Source: Solidesulfovibrio fructosivorans JJ] | Lineage (GTDB): Bacteria > Desulfobacterota > Desulfovibrionia > Desulfovibrionales > Desulfovibrionaceae | Length of the DNA: 64,000 bases | NCBI RefSeq assembly: GCF_000179555.1 | Contig: NZ_AECZ01000003.1 | Coordinates: 62,001-126,000, forward strand | Reading direction: 5' to 3' | Part shown: piece by piece, positions 6,907-15,033 of the stretch | How the letters are laid out: the number at the start of each line of letters is the position of its first letter | Position numbering within the stretch: the first letter of the stretch is position 1 | Position numbers and translations under genes: made by a program | The notes under the pieces: generated by a model | The model's input: only the letters and a program-made list of their open reading frames with translations | What the model was told of the DNA's origin: nothing | Database searches by the model: none

Positions 6907-9576
6907 GTGTTCGGCACGATAAAGCGCGTACTGGCGGGGCTTTTTTCCGGTGGGGAGCCGGAGGACGCTTCGGCTGAGTCCGGGGAAGCGATCCAGGCCG
7001 AATTCAAGCGCCGCTACCACCACTTCAAGCTGCTTTTAACGGCCAACAAGAAGGCCCTGGAGATCATGTCCGAGATGGAGGAGGCGCTGCATGGCCGGCG
7101 CACTTTCGGCATGTCGTTTATCCGGGCGCATTCCACGGCCGTCTCGGTCAACGTCTACAAGATGGTGGAGCATTTAAACGCCATCGCCCCGGACACGTAC
7201 GCGGTCCTGTACGCGCGTCTCAAGGATATCCAGCGGGGCATCGGCGAATGCCTCCAGCAAAACGCGCCCGAGGGATCGGAGGCGCTGGTGGTGCCTTTTG
7301 CCAAGGCCGGCCGCCACATGGCCGATGCGGTCGGCGGCAAGGTGGCCGGGCTCGGCGAGATCGTGCGCCGCACGGGGCTGCCCGTGCCGCCGGGTTTCGC
7401 GGTCACGGCCCGGGCCTACCACCGGCTCATGGAGGAAAACGACCTCGTGGACGAGGTCAATCGGCTGCTCCAGACCGCCGGCCCCGACGACCAGGCCAAC
7501 CTGCTGATCCTCAGTTCCCGCATCCGCAACGCCATTACCGAGGCCAAGGTGCCGGACGACGTGGCCCGGGCCATCAAGGGGGCCTACAAGGAACTGTGCG
7601 CGCCCTTCGGCCGGGAGTTGCCGGTGTCGCTGCGCAGCTCCGCCTTGGGCGAGGACGAGGCCGGGCAGACGTTTGCCGGCCAGTTTTCCTCCAAGCTCAA
7701 CGTGTCCGGCGAGGACATCCTCACTTCCTACAAGGAGGTCCTGGCCAGCAAGTACAGCCCGCAGGCCATGACCTACCGCTTAAGTCGCGGCATCCCGGAC
7801 GAGGATGTGGCCATGTGCGTGGGCGTCATGGCCATGGTCGACGCCGCCTCCGGCGGGGTGATCTATTCCCGCAACCCGCTGGACATCCGCGACAACGCCA
7901 TACACATCCACAGCGCCTTCGGCCTGCCCAAGTCGGTGGTGGACGGGTCGGTGGCGACCGACGAGTTCGTGATTTCCCGCGACGAGCCGCCGCGCCTTGT
8001 CGCGCGCCATATCCGGGACAAGGACCAGGTGTTCGTGTGCCTGCCCGGGGAAGGCGTGTGCCGTACCGAAACCGCCGGTGAGCGTGCCGGAGAGCCGAGC
8101 ATCAGCGATGCCCAGGCCCTGGAGCTGGGCCGGGCGGCGGTGGCCCTTGAAACCATGTACGGCGCGCCGGTGGATGTGGAATGGGCCTTGGACACGGCCG
8201 GCAAGATCCAGTTTCTCCAGTGCCGGGAGCTGGTGCAGCTGCCGGGCGGCGGGGACGGCGACGCGCCCCGGCGGGTGCATGGCGAGACGCTGGCCGCCGG
8301 CGGGGCGACGGCCAGTCCCGGCGTGGGGTCGGGGCCGGTTTTCGTGGTGCGCCGTGAGGCCGACCTGCTGCGGTTTCCGCGCGGGGGGGTGCTGGTCAGC
8401 ATCGAAGCGCCGCCACGTTATGCCTCCATCATCGACCGGGTGGCGGCCATCGTCACGGAGAAGGGCGGCGCGGCCGGCCATCTGGCCAACGTGGCCCGGG
8501 AATTTCGCGTGCCGGCGCTCATGGGCCTTGCCGGCGCGACGCGGCTTCTGGTCCCGGAGGCCGTGGTCACGGTGGACGCCGATGGCCGGGCCGTTTATCC
8601 GGGCCTGGTGCGGGAGCTGGTCGAAGCGGCGGCCGTCGCCCGGGAGCCCGCTCCGGAACGCGTCACCCCCATGCACGCCATCCTGCGCCGGGTGATGGAC
8701 CGCATCACCCCGCTGTACCTCATCGATCCCAACGTGCCGGCGTTCGCCCCGGAAAACTGCCGCACGCTCCACGACGTGACCCGGTTTTGCCACGAGAAAT
8801 CCGTGACCGAGATGTTCGCCTTCGGCCAGGAGTTCCATTTCTCCAAGCGGGCGGCCAAGCAGCTCAAGTACAAGGGCACGGCCATGAAGTGGTGGTTCCT
8901 CAACCTCGACGATGGGTTCACCCATGACGTCACGGGCAAGTACGTCAAGCTCGAGGAGATCTGCTGCATTCCGGTCGGCGCGCTGTGGGACGGCATCGTG
9001 GCCGTGCCGTGGGAGGGGCCGCCGCCGGTGGACGGCCGGGGCCTTTTGTCCATCATCGCCCAGGCCTCGACCAACCCGCAGCTGGAGACGGCCACGCATT
9101 CGTCCTTCGCCGAGCGAAACTATTTCATGATTTCGAGCAATTATATGTGCCTCAGCTCGCGCTTCGGCTTCCACTTCTGCACGGTGGAGGCGCTTGTGGG
9201 CGAGCGGCCCCAGGAGAACTACGTCAGCTTTCAGTTCAAGGGCGGGGCGGCGGAATATTCGCGGCGCCGGCGTCGGGCCGAGTTCGTGGCCGAGATCCTG
9301 GAAGTGCGGGGCTTTGCCGTGGAGGTCAACGAGGACGCGTCCTTCGCCAGGCTCGGCGGCGGGGCCGTGCCGGAGATGCTGACGGCGCTTATGGTCGTCG
9401 GCTACATGCTCATGCACACCCGCCAGCTCGACATGATCATGCACAACGAGCCGCTGGTGCAAAGCTACAAGCGGAAGATCCTGGCCGACCTGGAGACGGT
9501 GGTCGGATTGCCGGGCCATGTCATGCCGGCCTGCCAGATTTCCGAGGCGGACGCGGAGGCCCAAACGAGCGTATGA
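6907..9576 (+). CDS. PEP-synthase-like protein: ATP-grasp plus phosphohistidine domain, no PEP/pyruvate barrel
   Basis: An 889-residue protein (GTG 6907, preceded by GGGGG; ATG 6868 is an alternative). After a helical region of about 130 residues comes the pyruvate-phosphate-dikinase N-terminal ATP-grasp domain (about 140-440): GGKVAGLGEI, RSSALGEDEAGQTFAGQF, VDVEWALD and IQFLQCRE. The swivelling phosphohistidine domain follows (about 470-560) with EKGGAAGHLANVAREFRVP, in which the phospho-acceptor His is present. The expected C-terminal TIM barrel that converts PEP and pyruvate is absent; about 310 residues of unrecognised sequence take its place. It may be a phosphotransfer or regulatory relative of PEP synthase, acting on an unknown substrate in the cytoplasm. 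The 3' end overlaps the next, convergent gene by 56 bases. Confidence 0.8.
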   Translation: MFGTIKRVLAGLFSGGEPEDASAESGEAIQAEFKRRYHHFKLLLTANKKALEIMSEMEEALHGRRTFGMSFIRAHSTAVSVNVYKMVEHLNAIAPDTYAVLYARLKDIQRGIGECLQQNAPEGSEALVVPFAKAGRHMADAVGGKVAGLGEIVRRTGLPVPPGFAVTARAYHRLMEENDLVDEVNRLLQTAGPDDQANLLILSSRIRNAITEAKVPDDVARAIKGAYKELCAPFGRELPVSLRSSALGEDEAGQTFAGQFSSKLNVSGEDILTSYKEVLASKYSPQAMTYRLSRGIPDEDVAMCVGVMAMVDAASGGVIYSRNPLDIRDNAIHIHSAFGLPKSVVDGSVATDEFVISRDEPPRLVARHIRDKDQVFVCLPGEGVCRTETAGERAGEPSISDAQALELGRAAVALETMYGAPVDVEWALDTAGKIQFLQCRELVQLPGGGDGDAPRRVHGETLAAGGATASPGVGSGPVFVVRREADLLRFPRGGVLVSIEAPPRYASIIDRVAAIVTEKGGAAGHLANVAREFRVPALMGLAGATRLLVPEAVVTVDADGRAVYPGLVRELVEAAAVAREPAPERVTPMHAILRRVMDRITPLYLIDPNVPAFAPENCRTLHDVTRFCHEKSVTEMFAFGQEFHFSKRAAKQLKYKGTAMKWWFLNLDDGFTHDVTGKYVKLEEICCIPVGALWDGIVAVPWEGPPPVDGRGLLSIIAQASTNPQLETATHSSFAERNYFMISSNYMCLSSRFGFHFCTVEALVGERPQENYVSFQFKGGAAEYSRRRRRAEFVAEILEVRGFAVEVNEDASFARLGGGAVPEMLTALMVVGYMLMHTRQLDMIMHNEPLVQSYKRKILADLETVVGLPGHVMPACQISEADAEAQTSV

Positions 9577-10717
9577 AGCGCCGGTCGATCCAATCCTTGA
9601 GCGCCATGCACCACCGGCCTTCGAGGACCAGCGGCCCCTGGCGCAGGATCGCCCGGCCGTCGCCGCAATTGAGCAGCGCCAGATAATCCGTGCCGGTCCG
9701 GCGAAAGGGAGTCAAATTCCGGCCGGTGAGGCGGGCCAGCAGGTTGGCGCACAGGACCGGCCCCTGGCGCACGGCGTAGACCCCGGCCCGGGGAAGCGGC
9801 TTCGGCGCGAAATGGACGCAGTCGCCGCCGCCGAAGATGTCGGGATAAAGCGGGCTTTGTAAAAAGGCGTTGACCGAGAGCCCTCCGTCCGGGGACAGGG
9901 TCAAGCCGCTTCGGGCGAAAACGCCGGGCGGGCGCGTACCCGTGGCCACGAGCAGCATGTCGCAGGAAAGCGACCCGCCGCCGACAAGCATCACCCGTCC
10001 CCCGTCGAACCGCTCCACCCGGTCGCAAAGGACCTTGGCCCCCCGGTACGTGAGGGAGGCATGGGCCAGCCGCCGCGCCCGCGCCGGCCAGCCCGGCAGC
10101 AGCCCGCGCCCGGCCACCACTGTCACCAGCGGTTTGGTGACGCCCAGGCCGGCAAGGAGCCCGAGCGCGTTGCCCGCCACCTCGAAGGCCGAGGCCCCGC
10201 CTCCGGCCACCACCACCCGCACCGCCTCCCCGGCTTCCACCCGGGATTCGATGGCGCATCTGGCCGCAAGCAGGTTTTCGATGGGCTTGACCGTGCGGAC
10301 GCCCTCGCCCGCGACGGGAAACGGCGCGTCGACCACGCTGCCGAGGCCGAAACTCGCCACGTCGTAGGCAAGTTCCCGGCCGTCCTCCAGAACAAGCCCT
10401 TTTCCCTCCGGATCGATGCCGGTCACGCGGCCCTGGACAAAGACATGCCCGAACGCGCCGTTCGCCCGTGCGGGGGGAAAGCGGGAGGCACCGCGCGTAT
10501 GGCGAGCGCCTGCCGACAACATCGCCTCGATATCGAAGCGCAGGTCCTCCAGGGCATAACGACCGGAAAGCATGCCCGGGCCCATGCCGGAATAGGCGAG
10601 GAACGGACCGGGCGCGACGCAGACGACGTCGATGCCGGCATCGTCAAAGACACCAAGCCGGGACAGGGTGAAGAGGTGGGCGTGGCCGCCGCCGGCCAAG
10701 ACGAGTCGTTTGCGCAT
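9521..10717 (-). CDS. FAD-dependent pyridine-nucleotide-disulfide-type oxidoreductase
   Basis: A 398-residue flavoprotein. It starts MRKRLVLAGGGHAHLF, a GxGxxx-type FAD-binding strand of the variant (GGGHAH) seen in the NADH-dehydrogenase-like domain sometimes fused to selenophosphate synthase. A second Rossmann motif VVVAGGGASAFEVAG near residue 145 should bind NAD(P)H, and LLVATGTRPP plus FGGGDCVHF complete the flavin site. No redox-active CxxC is obvious, and no transmembrane segment is seen. It may act as a soluble or peripheral NAD(P)H:acceptor oxidoreductase. A longer frame to 10849 starts inside an inverted repeat and is rejected. Confidence 0.8.
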   Translation of the reverse strand: MRKRLVLAGGGHAHLFTLSRLGVFDDAGIDVVCVAPGPFLAYSGMGPGMLSGRYALEDLRFDIEAMLSAGARHTRGASRFPPARANGAFGHVFVQGRVTGIDPEGKGLVLEDGRELAYDVASFGLGSVVDAPFPVAGEGVRTVKPIENLLAARCAIESRVEAGEAVRVVVAGGGASAFEVAGNALGLLAGLGVTKPLVTVVAGRGLLPGWPARARRLAHASLTYRGAKVLCDRVERFDGGRVMLVGGGSLSCDMLLVATGTRPPGVFARSGLTLSPDGGLSVNAFLQSPLYPDIFGGGDCVHFAPKPLPRAGVYAVRQGPVLCANLLARLTGRNLTPFRRTGTDYLALLNCGDGRAILRQGPLVLEGRWCMALKDWIDRRFIRSFGPPRPPRKSGRPA

Positions 10718-10817
10718 GCCGCAGCATACGCTATGGGGTGAAAAGCGGGAAGACGTAAAGAGGTGAGGTGGGAGTCTTTTGGGAAAGGGGGGGGCGGTCC
10801 CATATTCCGCAAGAGAG

Positions 10818-10897
10818 GGGCCTGTAACGAAATCTGTGTAAATCTCCACTAAGGGGCGAACGCCCCAGGAGGTTTACACAGATTTCGTTACAGGCCC
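10818..10897. repeat. nested inverted repeat 3 (25-base perfect arms)
   Basis: Perfect 25-base arms at 10818-10842 and 10873-10897 enclose an inner hairpin GGGGCG-AA-CGCCCC at 10853-10866. As RNA this would be a very stable cruciform-like stem upstream of the FAD oxidoreductase gene. It matches the architecture of the repeats at 2594-2664 and 2743-2810. Confidence 0.9.
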
Positions 10898-11253
10898 GGC
10901 TGCATTGTCTTCCGCGGTTCAAGCCAAGGTTGTGATCGGGGGGCTGTTCGGCCATGTCTGCTGACTGGCATCAGGCGGTTGTGTCAGTCGTGCCCCCTGC
11001 CGTTCTCCCGTTTCCCGATCCTGGCGATCTGCTCGCTTCCATCAAGTTTCTTCCTGCGTCTGGCGAATGGATGTATTTCCGGGAATGTTTTTTGGGCAAC
11101 GCATCTTTTCCTTTTGATGATTTGTTTTTTATGTGATCGTGTTTTTGTATGTCTCGCCCGGTCCCCGTGAAACCGGCTGGCGTGCGCAGTGATCCCTGAC
11201 GCGGTTCTGTTGGTCCATTGTTCCACAAAAAACATAGCGCCTGAATCAACATT
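10898..11253. other. AT-rich intergenic region upstream of the AraC-type gene
   Basis: No gene supported. GC content falls sharply around 11090-11140 (many T runs), suggesting promoter and control DNA for the regulator that starts at 11254. The region right of the long inverted repeat shows nothing else distinctive. Confidence 0.5.
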
Positions 11254-12261
11254 ATGCCTGACGGAAACAATCTTCTCGATGTTGACAGTATTTATATTCC
11301 CCTATCTCCCTATCGCTATTTTGAAACAAACAGCCCTGACGACGTGAATGCCGCGTTATCTGAAAATTTTCGGAATGGGCATATCGACGTGGTTAACAAG
11401 AAAAAATTCAAAATGATCTACAACCATGTGAAGATTGGGCATGTTTCCTTCAATGCCGCGGCGTCGTCAGCCGGCTTTCATATCCATGCCGCCATCGACA
11501 TCAAGAGTTTCGTACTGATCTTTGTGACGCATGGGCGACTGGAAGCCCGCATAAAAGGAAAGACATCCCTTTGCATTCCGGACAAACTCGCCAGCCTTCT
11601 CGATTTCGATCAGCCTTCCGTTATTGCCGTCGAGCCTTTTTATAACAATATGACGGTCCGTTTCGCCCGCGTGGCTGTCGAACGAATGCTGGAAAAACTC
11701 ACCGGCAAACCTTTGCGACACGCGCTTCGTTTCGCCAATCAAATCGATTTGTCGCAACCCGGCCCCAAGCGCTTGTTGGCCATCATCAACCAAGTGGCCG
11801 CCTTGTACGAACACGATACCGCGCTCGCCCAGGAACCTCTGCTCGTCGGCCAATACGAACAGCTCCTTTTGACGGCCCTTTTGACCTGCCTGGAGCACAA
11901 TGCCCGGGGGGCTCTGCTGGCGCCGCCGTTGCCGGCCCCACCCAAGGTGGTCGCCCTGGTGGAAAACTTCCTTGAAGCCAATGCCGACAAACCGCTCAAT
12001 CTCGGCGATTTGGCCGACCTCACAAACATGAGCGCCCGTTCCATCCAGCTGGCCTTCAAAAAGCATCGCGGCTATAGCCCGTCGCGGTTTCTGCGGGAAT
12101 GCCGCTTATCCCGGGCTCGGGATTTGTTGCGTTGCGCCGCGCCGGGCACAAGCGTGCTGTCCGTTTCCCTGGCCTGCGGTTTCGCCTCCCAGAGCCTGTT
12201 CAGCCGCCTTTACCGCGAGCGGTTCGGCGAAAAGCCTTCCGAATCCGTGGCAAGAACCTGA
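11254..12261 (+). CDS. AraC-family transcriptional regulator
   Basis: A 335-residue protein with an N-terminal sensory domain (about 1-215) of the AraC_binding_2/cupin-like kind and a C-terminal pair of helix-turn-helices (about 230-335): LGDLADLTNMSARSIQLAFKKHRG and then SLACGFASQSLFSRLYRERFG, the classic AraC signature. It probably activates neighbouring genes in response to a small effector. The first gene downstream, an outer-membrane barrel protein after a terminator, begins 225 bases away, and the envelope gene cluster beyond is a plausible target. The 5' part is less GC-rich than its neighbours, hinting at acquisition. Confidence 0.88.
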   Translation: MPDGNNLLDVDSIYIPLSPYRYFETNSPDDVNAALSENFRNGHIDVVNKKKFKMIYNHVKIGHVSFNAAASSAGFHIHAAIDIKSFVLIFVTHGRLEARIKGKTSLCIPDKLASLLDFDQPSVIAVEPFYNNMTVRFARVAVERMLEKLTGKPLRHALRFANQIDLSQPGPKRLLAIINQVAALYEHDTALAQEPLLVGQYEQLLLTALLTCLEHNARGALLAPPLPAPPKVVALVENFLEANADKPLNLGDLADLTNMSARSIQLAFKKHRGYSPSRFLRECRLSRARDLLRCAAPGTSVLSVSLACGFASQSLFSRLYRERFGEKPSESVART

Positions 12262-12285
12262 CGCCGCGCCATTTCCTTGCATTGG

Positions 12286-12322
12286 GACCCGCTATCCACG
12301 ATGGCGGGTCTTTCGTTTTTTT
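12286..12322 (+). terminator. rho-independent terminator of the AraC-type gene
   Basis: Stem GACCCGC (12286-12292) / GCGGGTC (12304-12310) followed by a T-rich tract, TTTCGTTTTTTT, 25 bases after the stop codon. Confidence 0.85.
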
Positions 12323-12486
12323 AGCAAAACTTGCGTCTTCGAATAAGACATCAGCCGTGAAAAGTGCTACCGATCGGTTTAATTCTGCAATCTCTTCGTC
12401 CCGGGGAAATCCCTTTGCGTCACGGCCCGATGTTCGCGATGTCGCAATAATCTCTTTTCATCGCCGAAAAAATGCCGGAGCCAGGA

Positions 12487-13278
12487 ATGCGTAAAATAGT
12501 ACTCTTCCCCCTGTTTATCGCCATCTGCATCATGCTTGCCGCCGTTCCCGCCGAAGTCCGTGCAACGGAAACGAAAACACAAGGCGACTTTCGTTGGACC
12601 GTCGTTCCCTATGCCTGGCTGACGGGCCTTTCCGGCACCATCGGCGCGAAAGGCTACGACACCACGGTCGACGCCTCCTTCGCCGACCTTTCAAAGTACC
12701 TGAACATGGCCGCCATGGTGCACCTCGAGGGCCTCTACAGGGATCGCGTGGGGCTTTTTACCGATTTCAACTATTCGCTGCTTGGCGACCAGGCCTCGGG
12801 CAAGCGCGTCTCCCTCGACGGCAAGACCAGCCTGCTGCTCATCGACATCGCCGCCTTTTACCGCCTGGGGAGCGTCCCCCTGGGCCGGACGGGCAACGCC
12901 TCCCTGGACTTCGATCTCCTGGCCGGGGCGCGCATCTGGAGTCTGGCGCTCAAGCTCGACGGCGACCGGGCCCGGGGCGGGCGCGACATCTTCCAGTCGA
13001 AGACCTGGGTCGATCCCATCGTCGGGGCCAGGGCCGAAATTCATTTCGCCAGGGACTGGCTTTTGAACCTGCGCGGCGGCATCGGCGGCTTCTCCATCAG
13101 CTCGGCCATCACCTGGGACGTCACGGCCGCCCTGGGCTACACGTTCTGGAAACACGGCACGGTGCTCCTCGGCTACCGGGCCGTGGGCGTCAACCACGAT
13201 GAGGGCAGCGGCAAAAGCGCCTTCAAGTTCGATGCGACCCTAAGCGGTCCCATTCTGGGGTTGGCCTTCACGTTTTAG
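12487..13278 (+). CDS. outer-membrane beta-barrel protein
   Basis: A 263-residue exported protein. Residues 1-25 form a signal peptide ending near VRATE, followed by alternating hydrophobic/polar strands (FRWTVVPYAWLTGLSGTIG, MVHLEGLYRDRVGLFTDFN, LLIDIAAFYRLG) and a C-terminal Phe (LGLAFTF), the outer-membrane barrel signature recognised by BAM. It looks like an 8- to 10-stranded OmpW/YfaZ-like barrel, but I do not recognise the exact family. ATG 12487 is preceded by GGAG; an upstream ATG at 12472 lacks one. Role unknown; it opens the envelope gene cluster. Confidence 0.78.
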   Translation: MRKIVLFPLFIAICIMLAAVPAEVRATETKTQGDFRWTVVPYAWLTGLSGTIGAKGYDTTVDASFADLSKYLNMAAMVHLEGLYRDRVGLFTDFNYSLLGDQASGKRVSLDGKTSLLLIDIAAFYRLGSVPLGRTGNASLDFDLLAGARIWSLALKLDGDRARGGRDIFQSKTWVDPIVGARAEIHFARDWLLNLRGGIGGFSISSAITWDVTAALGYTFWKHGTVLLGYRAVGVNHDEGSGKSAFKFDATLSGPILGLAFTF

Positions 13279-13415
13279 TCCACAGACCCCCCGGGCTCCG
13301 GCCCGACCCATCACCACCCGGCGGGGGAGGTCTTTCGCGCCCCCGCAAACCCGCCGGCCGCCCAGGGGCGTGTTTCCCGGGCCAGGCATGGCGGCTGAGG
13401 ATGAGGAATCCGCCC

Positions 13416-14183
13416 ATGCGCAAACACGCTCTTTTGGTGGCGACGGCCTTGCTGTGCCTCGCGTTTTTGTCCGGGCCGGCCGGGGCCGCGACGACCATCG
13501 ACCCCAAGGCCGACGCCCTGCTGCGCGCCGTGGCCGCCCACATGCAGTCCCTAAGCGCCTTTTCGGTCACGGAAAAAAGCCTGGTGGACAGGGTCTTCCC
13601 CAACGGACAGAAGGTGGCCTTTTTCCACAAGACGGCCATCAAGGTCGCGCGTCCGGACAAACTGCGCGCCGAGGCCGTCGGCGACGACATCTCCGGCGTC
13701 TGGAACCAAAACGGCACGGCCTTCCAGGTCTACGACGCCACCTCCAAGGCCTACGTCGCCTTCGACGTGCCGCCGCGACTGGCCGCCGCCCTGGACATGG
13801 CCATGGCGCGGTTGCGTCTGGTCGGACCCATGATCGATCTGCTGGCCGACGATCCCTACAAGAGCATGATGGATGGGGTGCTCGAAGCCGTCTATGTCGG
13901 CGAGAGCGAGGTCGGCGGCAAACCCTGCCATCATCTGGCCTTGCGCCAGCTCACCCGCGATTTCGAGTTGTGGGTCGACGCCGGCAAGACCCCCTGGCCG
14001 TTGCGCCTGGCCGTCACGGACAAGACGCTGCACGGCAATCCCCGCACCCTGGTCGAATATGCCGACTGGAAGGCGGTTTCCCACTTTCCGGCCAAGACGT
14101 TCGCATTCACGCCGCCGTCCGACGCCGTGCGGGTCAAACTCGCCGCTCCCGCCCCCGCCCCCGCGGCCGGGCCCAAGCCCTGA
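13416..14183 (+). CDS. DUF2092-type periplasmic protein
   Basis: A 255-residue exported protein with a signal peptide (MRKHALLVATALLCLAFLSGPAGA) and a DUF2092-like body: DALLRAVAAHMQSLSAFSV, then a beta-rich fold with VARPDKLRAE and FELWVDAGKTPWPLRLAV, similar to the LolA/LolB-like lipoprotein-binding half-barrel. The C-terminus is an Ala-Pro repeat tail. The family is commonly found next to DUF1254 proteins, sulfatases and the Gly/Pro-rich protein encoded next. It probably handles a hydrophobic ligand in the periplasm; its ligand is unknown. It sits 12 bases before the next gene. Confidence 0.75.
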   Translation: MRKHALLVATALLCLAFLSGPAGAATTIDPKADALLRAVAAHMQSLSAFSVTEKSLVDRVFPNGQKVAFFHKTAIKVARPDKLRAEAVGDDISGVWNQNGTAFQVYDATSKAYVAFDVPPRLAAALDMAMARLRLVGPMIDLLADDPYKSMMDGVLEAVYVGESEVGGKPCHHLALRQLTRDFELWVDAGKTPWPLRLAVTDKTLHGNPRTLVEYADWKAVSHFPAKTFAFTPPSDAVRVKLAAPAPAPAAGPKP

Positions 14184-14195
14184 CGGAGGCGCGCC

Positions 14196-14921
14196 ATGGC
14201 AATGCTCCTTTCGCGTAAAATCATGCGGCTGGCGGGCCTTCTCGGGCTGGCGGCCGGTCTGGTCCTGGTTTTTGCACCGTCCGCCCCGTGCTTTCGGGGC
14301 TTCGGCGGCGGCTTTCACGGTGGTGGGTTCGGTGGTTTCCACGGCGGCGGTTTCGGCGGCTTTCATCCACCGGCCGGCGGTTTTGGCGGCGGCTTCCACC
14401 CCCCGATGCCCGGCGGCATGGAGGGCGGTTTTCATCCGCCCATGCCGGCTGGCGGTATGAACGGTGGCTTTCATCCGCCCGCCGGCGGCTTCGGCGGCAT
14501 GAACGCTGGCTACCATCCGCCCGCGCCTTATGGCGGCATGCCCCCGGCCGGGGCCATGCACGTTCCGCCGCCCATGGGCCCGGCCGCGTTCGGGGCTGGT
14601 CCGCACCCCATGGGGCCGGCTCCCATGCCCGCCCCCTTCGCCCCGGCCTTCGGTCCGGTCGGCTACCATCCGCCCGCGCCCTGGTTCGGACCGCACCCCA
14701 TCGCACCCGTGCCGGTCGTGAACCCTGGCGCGGTGGCGGCTGCCGCCGCCGTGACCACCGCGGCCGTGGCGGCGACCGCCGCAACGCTCTACGCCCTGCC
14801 GCCCGCGGCCGAACCGGTACTCGTCAACGGGGCGACGTACTACACCGTGGGCGGCGCCTACTACCAGCCTGTGATCCAAAACGGCGTGACGGTCTATGTC
14901 CCGGTCAACCCGCCGTTTTAG
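14196..14921 (+). CDS. secreted Gly/Phe/His/Pro-repeat protein with DUF6515-like tail
   Basis: A 241-residue protein. An N-terminal hydrophobic signal (RLAGLLGLAAGLVLVFAPSAP) is followed by about 120 residues of low-complexity repeats (GGFHGGGFGG, GGFHPPMPGG, YHPPAP), an Ala-rich hydrophobic stretch (AAAAAVTTAAVAATAATLYA) and a compact end NGATYYTVGGAYYQPVIQNG, which resembles the DUF6515 wall-associated module. The repeats suggest a flexible surface or periplasmic linker; the His-rich units could bind metal, which is inference. Probably co-transcribed with the DUF2092 gene (12-base gap). Confidence 0.75.
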   Translation: MAMLLSRKIMRLAGLLGLAAGLVLVFAPSAPCFRGFGGGFHGGGFGGFHGGGFGGFHPPAGGFGGGFHPPMPGGMEGGFHPPMPAGGMNGGFHPPAGGFGGMNAGYHPPAPYGGMPPAGAMHVPPPMGPAAFGAGPHPMGPAPMPAPFAPAFGPVGYHPPAPWFGPHPIAPVPVVNPGAVAAAAAVTTAAVAATAATLYALPPAAEPVLVNGATYYTVGGAYYQPVIQNGVTVYVPVNPPF

Positions 14922-15033
14922 ATGTTCCGGCGACGTGCGCGCCAAGCGGGCCGCGTCTGTTCGGAGGGCCTTCTGACGGCAGGCTGACGCATGCCGATCC
15001 GGCAATCATGCATCGAACCGATGGAGGAAACAT

